Source: Kudoa neothunni
Lineage: Eukaryota > Cnidaria
Direction of reading: 5' to 3'
Length of the DNA stretch: 64,000 nucleotides
NCBI GenBank assembly: GCA_964304625.1
Contig: OZ199838.1
Span: forward strand, 10,912,001 to 10,976,000
Part shown: positions 22,612 through 36,836 of the stretch, one piece after another
Numbering within the stretch: position 1 is the stretch's first letter
Layout: the number at the start of each line of letters is the position of its first letter
The notes under the pieces: model-generated
Told to the model about the DNA's origin: nothing
The model's database searches: none
Seen by the model: only the letters and a program-made list of their open reading frames with translations
Position numbers and translations under genes: made by a program

Positions 22612-25550
22612 TATATGATCAGAAGTGGCCAGACCCGCCCCGACCGGGAGCCAGCTTCAAGGTTAACCAAATTTTCAAGAACCACAAGACATTACAATCA
22701 AGTAGGTACCTCTTCCTTATTTAAAGCTTACATTTTTCGAAAATGTTTGGTAAACACTAAGATGAAATGTTGTGGAATTATAAATAAAGATTTTTTGATT
22801 TTTTAATCCTCCCTGGACCAAGCAGGATCTATCTTGACCCCATTTTCGGAAAAGATTATTTTTATAAATAAAAACCTCATAGATTTCTGTTTAAAATTCA
22901 TTTAATCTTAGAAAATTTATTCATATATTAAATAAATTCAACTTTTTGAAAAATATTAGAATTTATCCTAGAAAAAATTTTTGTATAATTAAACACATAT
23001 TCTCTATTCGCCCCATACTTCATGCAGTAACTCCATATTAAAGTTATCGATGGATAAAAATAAACAACGATAAATTATCGCAATTAACGTACATTAAATG
23101 TCCAAGAAATGCTCAAATCGTAGGTTTTCCTTTTTATTACCCAAGGATTACGATGACGTCAAGATTAAATTACGATTTATCGGCTACTGTGTTTTAAACG
23201 TTAGGGGTAAACAAAGTATATCATTTAATTTTAGATGATAAATTTAATAAGAAATTTATATTTAGTAATGCCTTTTGATAACAATATCAATAATTTAGGG
23301 TTAAATTACAGTATACGTGAACCAACATGGGGAGGTGACATCGTAACTTATTGGTGAATATTTGTGCCAGACTTTCAAGGGCCATTATCATTTGCATTTG
23401 AAATATAGTTTAGAACTATTTAACAAATGTATTGATATTGGCGAAACGTCTAATTCACAGAAATCATTGATCCACGTAAAAGATTACGATGTGTACTTTT
23501 TTCACGAAATATTAATCAAAAAACTAATATAAATGCTATAACTCCAAGAGACCTATTTTCTCGTCTGACAGATTTCAAGAAATACTTACTTTATTGTCAG
23601 ACATTTTAGAAACCGATTGATGTTATCTTGACAAAAAATTGTTTTCTCTTTAGGAAACCCCGAAATTAATATGATGTATTTCTAAATAAATCTATTTTAA
23701 ATTCTCATATTTAATTTGTTTATTTTGAATGTATAGACATTCTAATATACTTACAACCATGATCCATAATTAACCCTACTTTCAATTTTGTGATTAATGA
23801 CCTTTTTTGGAAATCATGTGCGGTATCTTATGCCAGTGGTGAGAAAAGTGCGGCTCGCGGACGAGTTTATAAGGCTGAAAAATTGTGCGAGCGTACATGA
23901 TTTTCACAATCTAATAACACCAAAACAGCGTTTTTCTTCTATAATCCAATTAAAAAAATACCTTTTTGACAAATATTTTAGATTCACAAATGTTAATTTT
24001 ACTCGATTCAATTATCCGATTTGACATTTTATCTACGCTTGCACCCTGCGTTTGATTATCGTATGTAATAGTGGTCTAAGTTAGGTCTAATACGCGCTTA
24101 TAACAAAATAATAGGTTAACAACGTTGGAAAGAACTGGCCCTTGAGATTTAATTTAAACAAAAAGAATCTATAGTTAACTAAATATTAAAAATCATGAGC
24201 ATGCGATGCTTATATCTAAATTAGAAGTTTAACCCAACAAGAACCATTCTCACACCTTTCATTACAGACGATGCATTAATAAAAAAATTGTTCATTCCTA
24301 TATTTTAAAAGGTATAAAGTCGATGAAATTTGTATAATTTTTTAGGAATCCTTAGGTTTTTAATCATAAATGTTTATAATCGAGGTGTATCAAAATTTAT
24401 CAACTTAACGTAGAAATAGTTTTTTATATATCCTTAATTTTCTCAAGTGATAATGCGCTCAAACTTCTCTTATTATTCAGCGTTTGTTTACATAACATAT
24501 TTTTATAATTAATGATGAAAAACGTGATTTTAATAATGATTGGACTAAAAAATATTTCTTCACACATTCAATGAATAACGCGGTCTATTGGCTCTGGTTC
24601 GAATCAGTTCCTGTGTTAAAGGAATATAATTTGTTGCGGCAACACCAGATGAAACCTGGGTAATTCAATGAGAAAATCAACGATTACGATATAAAACAAG
24701 CGGCCTTAAAATATTTGAAAGTTTTAACAAGAAAAGCTGATAAATTAAGAATTAGAAACTTATGATAAATATTTCTTTTATTGATTGATATAAATAAGGG
24801 AAATCGAAAGGCATAATTAAGGATAACAAATAATAATTTATGATAACTTTTTTGAGTGGAATTTCTATTCCGAAAAATCATTTTACAGAACCTTAAAAGA
24901 TATGAATATTACATTGATAATTACCAATAATTACGATTTTTATAAGTTCATATTATTTAAATCATATTTTGAAATTGAAAAATTTCGTAATAAATTTTAA
25001 GAAAATTACCTCTACTCGTTGGTGATATTAAGGCACAAAAAAATTGGTGTAATCTGAAATACCATTAATGTTATTAAGTTTGCTTAACTTGATTATATTC
25101 ATATTTATGACTTAGGTCTCCTTTTAAAGTATATGTTATATTGAATGTCCTGTTTAAAATAACCATGAAATAATTCTACCATCGTTATTGTTTAAATATT
25201 TCATGTGTACTTAGTGAGTAATATTAACTTTTCATGAATTTAGTTAAAATTTAAATTTATTGAGTATAAAATCTATTATTTCAATCGTAACTTACAATAG
25301 CATACCAATCACAAAACTTCTATGTTTAAAAAAATCTATTTAATTCCTTATTTATTTTTACTGATTGGAAGCGTCTTTAAATTAATTTATATGCCCATTT
25401 CTTCTTGGGCCAAAAATGTTAAAAAACCAACAACAGATAGTTAAGTTCTCAAAAAAAAGCGTAACCACCAATGCGACCCTCCAAACTTCTGTAATGCGTC
25501 AATGTGGCCCACACTCCCAAGAGTTGTGACCGCCACTGACGTACCGTATA
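22612..25550. other. 2.9-kb intergenic region
   Basis: No supported gene. A short GC-rich patch lies at 22625-22660. A 75-codon plus frame at 23797-24024 contains no recognisable motif. The rest is AT-rich. Confidence 0.4.
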
Positions 25551-27551
25551 TAGTCGAGATTGGATATTGCGTGATTCGGTATTGGTTATTTAAGATTTTC
25601 ATTATGAAAATCATTACATTGGAATAGGGTTTTAAATTATTAGCATTATTTCATTTAATAAATTATTCATCTAAAAAAATTAAAAAATATTTTTTGATGT
25701 GCCCCTGTCCCTGACTTAGTATTGCGAAAAGCTTTTTTACTGCGTAACGGAGAAATCAAAATGACTCGATATTGCGCAATTTTATCTTTGATATACGGAG
25801 GACGCAGCATGGCGTTTTCGAGAAACTTTTAATAATACAGTATTTAATTTCAATAAAATTAATAAAAAGTGCCAAATTATGACGGTGGAAAAATTAATAC
25901 TAAATGGTGTGGTTATTTTTATTCTATCTCAATATATATCTTCAAAGACATTCATTGTTTGACAGAATTATTTTTCATGAAAACAAGCTGAAAATTCAGA
26001 CTTTTCTGAAAATAGGAAAAGACATCCTAATGGAAGATTCATCGGCACAGACAAAGTTTATGAATGGTATATCAAAAAAGTACGAATGGTCACATTATTT
26101 CTCGTGAGGTAATTATTGAAATGGTTATCATCATTCCAAAAAAGAATGAATATCAAAATTTTAAACTATGTAGGGGGTAGTTAGGGGTTAAAAAAAAGAG
26201 TTAGAATAATTTTTAAAAATTTTGTATTATGAACCAATGAATACTATCCTAGCATATATTTATTTGTGGATCTATGAAAAGAAAAATTCGATAAACTCAT
26301 ATAGTCCAAGAGAAATAATAAATATTGATGAAACTTTTTTGTTTTATAATAAATTGCAGAACAGCAGGTACGTATTAAAAGGAAAAAGCGGAATAAGTTT
26401 TAAAAGCTATCAAAAACAGGATATCAATTTTAGTATCATGCTCTTTAAAAGAGGAAATATTTTTTATAAATAATAAAGAAAATACCGAAATCCTAGGTGC
26501 TTCAGGAGGCCAAAGACTTACCTTATGAGTATACATCTTCAGAAAATTCCTGGATGACCTCAGCTATTTTTTCCAGACAATGAAAATGCCAAATCCTAAA
26601 ATGGAGTCATAGAAACTAAAAGTACAAGTCTTGTTGAGCCAAAGCCCAATACATCCAAAAGACGTCACTTATTTTAGAAATGTAAAGTTACACCTTTTTA
26701 CATAAAAATACAATGAGTGTTTCTAGATCTACTCGACCTAGAAATGATTCATTCCTTAAGAGTAAGTGTAAACAAATAATGTATAATCATAGACATTATA
26801 CGATGATTCATCAAATACTAAATAAACCTATTTGATTAAATTTTGTCTTCCAAAAGCGTAAAACAGCATTCCAGCATAAATTCTTGCCAATTTCCCCAAA
26901 AAATCCAATTTATTTTTGGTAAATAAAAGCTAATACGAACAGTTAAAATTGTCTATTGTGATAGGACAAAGGGGGAGAGGTGGAAATGATAAACTTTTTG
27001 GAAAGAGCCAAATTATAAATTTAAAATAAAATTTAAACCTTTTTATAGTATATAAAGTAACTAAGAGAACGATCTTTGATTATTACATCGTATCTAATTG
27101 TGAGAATGAAAATTACAAGGTCGTATTGACCACAAAAGCCCAATTCAGAGTGAAATCAAACCTGTTGACTAACAAAAAGAGTTTCGATAAAAGATAAGAA
27201 ACAGGAAGTAAGTAATTAAAGAATAGCATTAATTCAAGGAGATCCGTTTGTAATATTCTATCTCCATCTAATAATGGTTCGTATATTTAAATTCCAATAT
27301 TAAAAATAGAATCAATTCAAAATTATTTCATTTTTTTATAAAAATTGATATTTTAGTAATTTTATTTTAATTAATTTTCTTAAATTTAAGATAACTAATT
27401 AACATTGATTGGAAATAAGATAAACGTATAAAACAAGTTTAAATAAAAAGTATTTTTTATGCAAGTACGCGTGTCCCGACATTGCCTAAATCCTCTGCAT
27501 TGCGTAATTTTTGTTCGGTCCCAAAAGTTACGCCATAACCAAACTCGACCG
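25551..27551 (+). mobile_element. pogo/Tigger-type transposon, degenerate copy 1
   Basis: The left end TAGTCGAGATTGGATATTGCG is flanked by TA. The right end, reverse complemented, starts CGGTCGAG. It shares end sequence and internal layout with the copy at 36.8 kb. The motif ATATTGCGTAATTT and variants recur several times near both ends. The interior keeps a piece of DDE transposase at 26222-26473 (YSPREIINIDETFLFYNKL, the NxDE block). The rest is riddled with stops. Confidence 0.7.
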
Positions 27552-28150
27552 TAATTTTACGCATTTTCACCGTCTCAGAAAAGATTACGTAAAATTAATA
27601 TTAATTTTATATATATTCGAAACTTATAAAAGAAACAAACAATTATGAAGTTATTAAAATAATAGAATGGAATAATAAAAAAAGTAACTAAACGTCCAAT
27701 CATTATATTTTATAATTCGTAATTGAAATCCTTGGAGCATCTAGAGTAAAGGGCGATACCAATAACCACAAAAATTGAAGAAACAATTGGTACCAGAGCA
27801 TAAATACTAAAAAAGATATAAATAATAGATTTTCATATTTACATGTATAGGCCAATAGATCTATTCTAAGATTACACATGAATAAGTTTAATGAAATTTA
27901 CGAGCTGATATTCTTCGCAATTGTATGTTCTTGTATCTGTTTGCTACCTACTCATAGTTGGAAATTTATATGTATAGATTATATATATTTTACTAAATAC
28001 GAAATAAAGTACATCTATACAAAATTTTTCATCATTTACCCTTTTTCAACTTTTCTTATAAATTTTTTAACAAAATCTTCTATTTCGATGTTTTCGTGTT
28101 CACTTCTTATTTGTTGCTCCTCTAATAATGATTCAATATTTTTTTCATTT
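27552..28150. other. Intergenic, 3' side of the large modular gene
   Basis: AT-rich. On the minus strand near 28150-28050 there is a short frame MKNEKNIESLLEEQQIRSEH ending at a stop. It could be a tail exon or UTR of the large gene. No other feature. Confidence 0.35.
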
Positions 28151-28156
28151 TTCATT

Positions 28157-31100
28157 AATTACTATTAAAATTATAATATTAATAAATATAATAATTTTTA
28201 TTACCCTGTTGTTTTTGATAATTTTGAATCTATTTTTTTAAAATAAATATTAATATCTGATACATATACAATATTAGAAATGTTTTTTACATGGAATATC
28301 ATATTCTTTATAGGTAGAATAATCTTTCACTTTCACTGATAATACATAATCACTTTCTTTAGACAATCCACTTATATCGATGACACATCCATTGGCTGAA
28401 CAGTCCTCGTCATCGTTACACCAAGTTATCGTTGATAAAATATTAGCAGCAATTGTTTTCTCCTTCAGTATGAATGGGCATCTACTATTCTGTGATTTAT
28501 CGTCAAAATCCACACGAAATTTCAATTCGATTCCGTCTTTATAACTATAACTAACCGTTGTTTCCTCATCCACTAAATCCTGCTATATTTTTTAAATGTT
28601 CAATTTGTCATACCTGTGGTAATATCATAGGTTTTAATCTTCTTCCCATCGGATGGTTCCACAATCAATTTGTAGATCTTTCCTAATTCTAGATTTATTA
28701 TTTTGAACTCATTATTGCATTTGTTTTCGCAAATTCCCATTCCCTCACAAGTCGCCATATATTTTTTATCCGCATCATCTTGTTTATCAAGATAGACTCT
28801 ACAAATTGGTAGTGAGTCATCCTCTCGAAATGGTGTGACTGTAGCCATTCCATTTTTAATTGTTGCACTTGTATTATTAACAGATAGATCGTCCCCCTCT
28901 TCTAAACTTATTTAGACGTTGAGATGTTTAAGTTAAATTTTACTTGTTCTAAATATCATCTGTTTTACGTAATTTCCGTTGAAACCAAGGTTAGTAATTG
29001 TAACTGAAATCACATAATTTGTACCAGCATCCAAAGAACCAATTGAATGAGAAGCTTCACAATTATTTTGTGTATGTTTAGTCCTCGTTTTGTTGGGAAT
29101 AATATTCGCTTTATATGTTGTTATTGTGCATACTGGAGAATTAGTGTCAGCTTTAATATGGTTGTAAGAATCGAGTCCAGTAATTGTTACTCCTGCTTTT
29201 GTAATGTCACTTAATGTGAAGCCATTATCGTTTCCTATAATGTCTTAGTGACAAATATGATAAATTCGTTTACTTTTGAAGTATTGTTTGAATTTTCTGT
29301 TATCAAATCTTCTCTGTACGATTACACCAAGTTTTTCTCGTCCTTCCGTCAAAATAATGATGCCGTCTTGACAGAGTTGGTAGCAACCATCAACAACATT
29401 TCCACATTTATTCAAAATAACATCTTCTTTGTCTGCACCCACATTATCAACTTCAAATACTTTGATATGACACATTTCATTATTGTAAGGGCCAGGTGAG
29501 AAATGTATTTTAACTTGTTTATTACTTTCACTAACGCCGCTAATGGAAAATATGATGTCAGACTTCAAAGGAATAGTTTCGCGCAAGTATGTATTATTAG
29601 TGTAATAGATTATTCCTGGCCACATATGTGTGGAATCAACTTTGTAATAACTTATGAATCTATCTACTGGCAGGGAGGCAGACATAGTCGATATGGTGTC
29701 GGAATAATTTAATAAACTTAGGCCATCTTCCTGAGTTTTGCTGAATTCATCGTTACTACCATCAACTCGAATATCCCATTTTGTCAATGAGTTAGATATA
29801 TAGGAAAATTTAATTTTTCCTTCTTTATGACTCAAAGTATACATTTGTTTATGTTTGTAATCTATCAAATAAAATTATTATTTGAAAGATATTCGAATAT
29901 ATTATTAAATATGAATAATTTCAATATTTATAAATAGAAATGCATGAGTATTAATTATTAAATACCCATTTTAATTGAAAAGACATTCTTTTTTTTGCAT
30001 GTTTTGGCTTCTGCATCATTTGAGCCATAACATACCAATACGTATCGATCCATTTTTGAGTTGATGAATCCAATTTCATCACCTCTAGAATTACAATCCA
30101 TCAAGCAAAAGTCATTATCTGTGCCTACGGAGCACGTAGGTTTTACGAACGCATTGTTATCAAAATTTGATAATTTAACAGCACATTTAGCACCAGTTGG
30201 AAATTGAGTCAGAGAAATCGAGAATTTATCATGTACGTCGTTTTCTTTTGAAACAAACCCCTGTTTTAATTCTCCAAGTCTGGAAAATGCTACAGAAGTA
30301 TTAAATTTGTATTATCACCTAACTTTACCGGGAATAGCAATCTTAAATGGTCCTGATTTTCCTTTAACATATATCATTAATCGGTAGTTATATTTTTTGT
30401 TGTATAAATTGGTTTCAAATTTTATATCGTTGCATTTTTTAATTTGGGGATCATCATTACGAGCATCATCACAGCCAACACACGACTGTATTATTTCAGT
30501 CGTTGATGCTAAATAAAATTCTTATAGAAATATAATAAATTTGATTACTGTCATTTCCTCCGTGTTTATATAATTGATAATAGCAATTAGTATTACTAGC
30601 ATCTGAAATAGCGTCAACAGGATTTATAACAAGAAGATTTTTTTTCGATTCAGTGGAAATTTTAAATGAAATGCTCTCACCATCTATTAATTATTTATAA
30701 AAATTTAATTAATATTTTATACTTGTTTTTTGACCATTTATAATTTTATTCTTATAATTTCCGGTTGGTACTATTTTTATATCATACGCGACTCCAGAGT
30801 AAAGCCCAATGATGGTGAATGTAGAACTGCATTTATTTACGCATAACTTATTTTCTGAACATATAACTGGATGATAATCGTTCATTGAATCTTTTTCTTT
30901 CACGTAAATAATACATGTGCTTGATTGTATTGCTGAACCTGGAGTGAATGTGAATCCGTCTTTAGTAGGAGACACCGAGGTTTCTCCAGTTGATAGATCA
31001 GTTAATTCAGCTTAACAAAATGTAATATAGTAACCATTATTCCAAAAAATACTTATTTTATGATAAAAGTATTTTCTTGGAATGTAGTGAGGTATATTTT

Positions 31101-34100
31101 TTATAGTTACCATGACATCGTTAGGTAATTCAGCTGGACTCGGTGTTATTTCTATATCAGAGAATGTACATAAAGGGGAAGTAACATCTGTCCTTCCACT
31201 CTCACTCACCAATGGAGCATACGTATTCCAGGATTTCAACGAACACGAAATCGGATTTGAACTTGAAACAGATTGCCCATCATCATCTTTATCGTCATCA
31301 TCAAGGTTAACTTTGATCTTTTGCCCGTTAGTCGTCGGAGATGTATCATTTCCATGTTTAACTAAATGGGCTTATTGTTTTAAAATATTTATATTATTAC
31401 GTAAATATATGTTGTTTTGATAGCCAATAATAGGAACCATTCCTAGTTTAAGAACACGTATTTTGACTGCTTTTACATCTGTTGGTATATTTCCAAAAGT
31501 GATTTGACTACAAATACTGTAAAAGCAATTATCTCTGTTTTCACATCTGTTCGAAAAAAATTGGTTTGAGGATGAGTAAGTAGCGTCTATCCATTCAAAA
31601 GTGCACATTTCAGAGGGATTTTCATTAGTTAATTTAATAGTGAGCTTTTGATCTACTTCGTCAACAGCCAGTTCATAGTAGAATCTACTGAAAACTGGTG
31701 CGTGGGTTTTTACAAATGTATTGTCATAAAAATAATGAAAATCAAAATGTTTAGGACAATCTATGTGATAGTCTTCTACTAGTTCGTCAAACTGTACTGA
31801 ATAATGACCAAAAGTACAAGGAGTTCTTGTGTCGTCTTTTACTTCAGATACTTCGTTTTGTATTTCTGTATCCTTGTAAAATTTACATGACTGCTCACAT
31901 TTATCCGATCCCAGTTGTAATTCGTCTCCGCTGAGCTTTGCTACGTAGCTAATGTCCTCGTAATAATCTTAACAAAATTATATTTAATCATTTTATATTA
32001 TATATTACCTATGTAGTACGAAAAAACCTTCCCTTTTTTGAATTTGACCGTTTTTGAGAAGGAAGACGGACTTTGATGATCTTCACGATTTTCGTCAGTG
32101 GCTTCTTCAGTGGTTGTTTTGGTAACATCATAAGTGACAGATATATAATTTAATATATTTTCAAGATTGTGACTAATGGTGAATTCTGTATTAAGTTGTT
32201 TACATTTTATTGTATTTTCTTTTCCATTTACAAGAGCAATTTCATATCCCAATAGTTCAGAGTTAGATCTTTGAACTGTACACTCTTGTTCAGTCCCCTC
32301 TATCACTCCATCCTTAAACTTAACCTTGTACTCACCAGTTGCTCTGTCGTATTTTAGAATCATGTCGTCCTTCGATTCTTCCACATCTCCTAAAAAAATT
32401 AAATTTATATTTCATGTATTATATAACTTGTCACTTCTGCCTCAGCTGGGTTAGCTTTATCTTTATTTATCACAACAATCTTATAAAGAACATCAACGCT
32501 AAAGTCTACCCATTGAATATCTAGTGTCTTTTCGGATGTTGCGGTTTTTACATTATTTTTGCAATCGCCATCCAAACAATCAATAATTATTTTATTGGAT
32601 GCTGATTCATAGATAAAATAAGACCACAAATTTCCAAAAGTTTCGGCTGGTGAAATTGTCATTGTAAACGTAACTTTTTTCGCCTCAGTATTACTCTGAG
32701 AAACAGTGAGTGTTGATCCATTAGCTATTTGAAATTAAAAGATTATTCCGTAACTATAATATTACTTTCTACTCCTTCACTTTCAGCACACGTGTATCCT
32801 CTTGAGCATATGGTGATTTTATATGTTGTTTTTGGATCCAGATTAACAATATTAAAATGACCACTGCAAGAACTGAAGCAGAATTTTTTTTCCTCGCCAT
32901 ATTCGCAAGTCGCGGGAAATTTTGCGAGATCATCATCGCCAAATGAATAGTAAAGTTCACATTGTGCGCCCGAATTATCGTTATTTGAAAAAAGATCAGT
33001 TGGCGTTAAGCTTAATTTCGTAGTTTCACTGTCGTTCTTTGAAAGATTTATTGTCCTAGTCTGTTTGAACTTCTTCCCTATTTTAAATTAGAAAATGATC
33101 GATCCCTATATCTACCTTTTGTTTTGAAATAAATATATCTGTGATAAAATTTTACTTCGGGCGAATCTAACGTGTTGAGTCCTCTTATTTTAAGTTTCAA
33201 AACATACTCCGTTAATGAATTAAGATTTGTGATTGTGATTGAGCCAAAAGAGGTGCACCCTCCGGTTCCATCGCATGTCGGATTGCCACCGCCATTTTCA
33301 ATTCCAAGGTATTTTCTTATAATTGTCATTTCTATGGTTACAGTCTCAGTTGGCGTGATAGAGTCTTCATTTTTATTCAAATCGGATAGATTAATAGTGG
33401 CTTGGTTATTATCACCGATGGTTACACTAGGTTCAATAGTGACAACTAAATAAATGCTAATAAAAAGTTTACAAAAACAAAATTTTACACGTCACGATCT
33501 GAATAAATTCTTTATACGTTATTTTTACTAGCGGCACTACAATGACTTGAGCAAACTTCAATTCTAAGTCATGATATAATGTTGCTTTGTGGCATGGTTG
33601 AAGGCAAGGTCCAGCGTTGTTCATATCCGAACAGCGAGAGGAAAAATGCGATTCACTTATTTCTTTTATTCCAAAATAACATATTTTAGATGGTTCCGGG
33701 TTTTGAATTTTTATAGTGTAAAAGTTTTTCCCACCCGTGGTATGTTTTGATCCAGTTGCAACAAACCAGTTTTCATGAGGTTTTTTCGGATTCAAAAAAA
33801 TTTGGGGAGATCGGTTGGTGAACTCGACAATTGACGTAGTTTGATATGATAATGAGCTTAGTCTGAGAGTTTTCTCAACAAAGTTTTCATTGTTTGATGA
33901 CACAGTGGTTTCATTGCTGCCATCGACAATAGACTTGAACCCATCGTTTATTTTTCTTTTAACACCGATAGTAAATTCATTAGCTGTCTTTTTCGCAGTC
34001 AGTTTCGTTTTTATATAAATATCTATATAGTACTTTTAAACGTGTACTATTTAAATTGAAAATACCTTTAACAGTATAGACTCTCTTGTTAATGCATTTT

Positions 34101-34518
34101 TTTACATCTTTGTCGTCTTTTCCTTGACACCATCTTACGAACTTTATTTTACTTATATCTGCCACACTTATCTTAAATTCAAGCCTTTTACATTTATAAA
34201 GGCACATGTTTGATCCTTGGACCACATTCGAACCTATAATGGTACTGCTGCATGCTGAAAACGCTTTTAAGGCTGAATCGTCTCCATCGTAGTACTGAAG
34301 TGCGCATTTTCTGTTACTATTTTCGATATGGTAGCCGGAGATGGAAAACTTATATTTATCTTCACTACTTAAGAAAGTTAATTTCATAATATTATTGTCT
34401 ATATTTTCAACAACATTTTCATCGAGGAGGACTAAAAAAATGAATAGCACAATAATTCTCCGAAGAAATTACCCCTAAGAATAAAAATAAATTCAATCAC
34501 AACGTAAACCAGTTCCAT
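28157..34518 (-). CDS. Large secreted protein of about 15 tandem cysteine-bearing modules (unrecognised)
   Basis: I do not recognise this gene. The ATG at 34516-34518 starts a hydrophobic signal-like segment (MELVYVVIEFIFILR), followed by about 15 exon-encoded modules of 90-150 residues, all on the minus strand with introns of about 35-60 nt. Most modules show C-x(15-21)-C-x(5-8)-C-x(3-4)-C followed by a hydrophobic strand and an FN3-like Y-x-I/L-x-V strand. Examples are CRVYLDKQDD...CEGMGICENKC (28.75 kb), CIIYVKEKDS...CSENKLCVNKC (30.9 kb), CHIKVFEV...CGNVVDGCYQLC (29.5 kb) and CELYYSFGDDD...CFSSC (32.9 kb). No catalytic motif is visible. A possible end is a small exon near 28230 with a stop near 28157; otherwise it ends at 28274. 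The 5' third is duplicated, inverted, at 62.4-64.0 kb. Extracellular adhesion or coat function is only a guess. A few joins are uncertain by one base. Confidence 0.6.
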
Positions 34519-35065
34519 TTTATTTTCATTAATAGTTTTAATCGTTAGGCGAAAAATTATATCTACTTACTGTTTCAATACTCAATTGTTTTATTTAAAA
34601 CAGAGTAACATTAATCTTATTAAATAACTAGATAATGACTTTTAATTAATTTCATCAATATCAATAAAAAATAATTATTTTAATTTATTTTCTTTACTTC
34701 AAAAATAATAGCGGAATTTGATTTTTTTATTTAATATTTTAAATATGGGTCGATTTTTATCATTTATTAAAGTCAACACAATTCTACAAAAAGATTCATT
34801 TGGTCATTCGTAGAAGTGATTTTGACAATTTCTCTGAAATTGTCAATTAAAAGACACTCATTAGAAATAAACTGTTAAATTATTCATAGTAACAATAGAA
34901 TATATCCATGTGTAATATTTTTGTTTGTGATTAAAATAAATAATACTATTTGATATGTTATATTCATAAAGATTGGTAAATACCCATTCAATTAATGACC
35001 TTCGACCTATATCGTTGAGGATACTACGACCTAAAAAGATATTAATAAGTATATTTATCGTATGT
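32904..35065 (-). repeat. Inverted duplication, left arm
   Basis: This stretch matches the reverse complement of 61832-64000. It includes about 550 bp upstream of the large modular gene, its signal-peptide exon and modules 1 to part of 4. Upstream DNA and modules 1-2 are nearly identical between arms. Module 3 (about 33250-33365) and the start of module 4 differ strongly. The arm also contains a frame at 34861-35057 (SILNDIGRRSLIEWVFTNLY) preceded by a splice-acceptor-like TTTTTAG, possibly the last exon of an unknown gene. Confidence 0.9.
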
Positions 35066-35437
35066 AAATATGTTAAATTAAACAAAATTAATATATCATT
35101 GTTTCAAATTATGTTATGAATTTATAAATAACAAATAGATAACAAATTTTAGGCGTAGCATTATTAGCAGGTTATAATAATGTTAATAACCTGTATTTAA
35201 TTAATTAAATTCGATATACAATAAAATAGCGCTAATGTATAATTTTCTGTTTAAGCTTTAAATAACACTTTTCTACTTATAATAAAATTACAATAATAGA
35301 TATCGTTGTTGTCTAAATATATAAAATTAATTTTATTAATTTAAAAAAGTCGATTCTATATATTATTTTAGATTACCTGTACAGACATGGGTCGGTTTTA
35401 CGCTATTTTTAAAAGCTACAGTATGATAATTTGACTT

Positions 35438-35483
<46 letters not shown>

Positions 35484-36836
35484 GTTTCAATATGATGGTT
35501 GCAGAATCTTGATTTAACTAATATAACAAATTAAAAATTTTCCACTGTGATAATCACGTGATTTGGAGATTTCGTGCTCTTATTCTGGGTACACTTTGTT
35601 TAGAAAATTGATAAATTACGATTAAGTGACTAACAAAATTTAATTCGATAACAGAATGATCTATAATAAATATAACATAAAAAATTTTTTACAATAGTAT
35701 AGTCTAAGAAGTCTCAAATCTGTTACTGTCAATATTTTTAAAATCTAACTCATCTCTAACTTCTCGTGGCCTCTTGTAACAAGGATGTAAAATATTTAAA
35801 AGTTTCGAAAGAGGATTGGTTTTTAAAAAAGTTGCGAAAAGTTAAATTATAACATTAATAATTATCTTGATTAACAAATACATAAACGCATGTATTGAGT
35901 ATGGTCCAAGCAATTGAATTAACCGTTATGAGCATCGTTTATGGAAGAAACAAAATAGCTTAAAATAATTGACTCTAACAACTTCACAATATTCTTTGTC
36001 CTGCTGTTTTCAAAAGTGATTAGGCGTTAAAAATTTAATTTTTATAAAGATTTTACTGATATTAATCTAAGAACAAATATTGAACGGATAAATTGGCTTT
36101 AAAATATATGTGAAGAATGTAGTGATTATTGCCCCTACAGATATGATGAAACAACTTTGTTTTATGGTAGCAACGAAGTGTTTTTCTTTTTGTTTGCTAA
36201 TTTTTGTGTTTTGATTGGAAACATTTCATCAAACGTATGAATATTTTATTTGGAGATTTTCTTGATGGAAATAAGTTTTAACCTCGGATTATTGAACCTA
36301 CGAAACTGTTCCCTTGTTTTTAAAATTTGAATATTTTACTTGCTTATATGAAATCAAAAAGAAAAACTGGCTAAAGAGAGTTGTCTTTAAGGAATATATA
36401 CATTACTAAATGATGCGTGCATTAAAAAAATCATGTTACTTATTTGACTCAAATTTGCTTCATACATAAACAAGAAAATAATAACCTCCGCAGAAAACGT
36501 CTCGAAGTTATATGCTTTATTATTTTAATTTATATTTTATCTTATGAATTTTCATAATTGTTTCTAAAATGCATAAATTGACAACAAAAATTTAAGAATG
36601 ATGAATGTTATTTTTTCCTGATTCATGACTCAACAGATTACGATTGGAACTATTATTTATCCCTTCTTAATATATCTTTATTATGTAAAGAAATAAATAA
36701 TGCTATTTAAAAATTATAAACAACAAATTTATATATAAATAATATTAAATTGTAATGATAAAAATTATAGTGGCTTAATTAAGCTCTTTATTTAAAGAAA
36801 ATTGAATAAGCCAAATAGGGATAACCAATAAATCTA
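34519..36836. other. Intergenic upstream of the large modular gene
   Basis: The first 547 bp belong to the inverted duplication. Beyond 35065 I see AT-rich DNA with a TA microsatellite at 35441-35478 and nothing else. Confidence 0.4.
35441..35478. repeat. (TA)n microsatellite
   Basis: About 19 TA units in AT-rich intergenic DNA. Confidence 0.95.

Noticed and set aside
23797-24024. 75-codon plus frame in the 22.6-25.5 kb spacer
   Set aside because: No signal, motif or splice context; length is expected by chance.
24590-24620. GGTTCGAATC, a tRNA B-box-like string
   Set aside because: The flanking bases do not pair as a T stem and there is no A box or acceptor stem at the right distance.
29248-29712. 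Two plus-strand frames of 83 and 69 codons
   Set aside because: Antisense shadows of modules of the large minus-strand gene.
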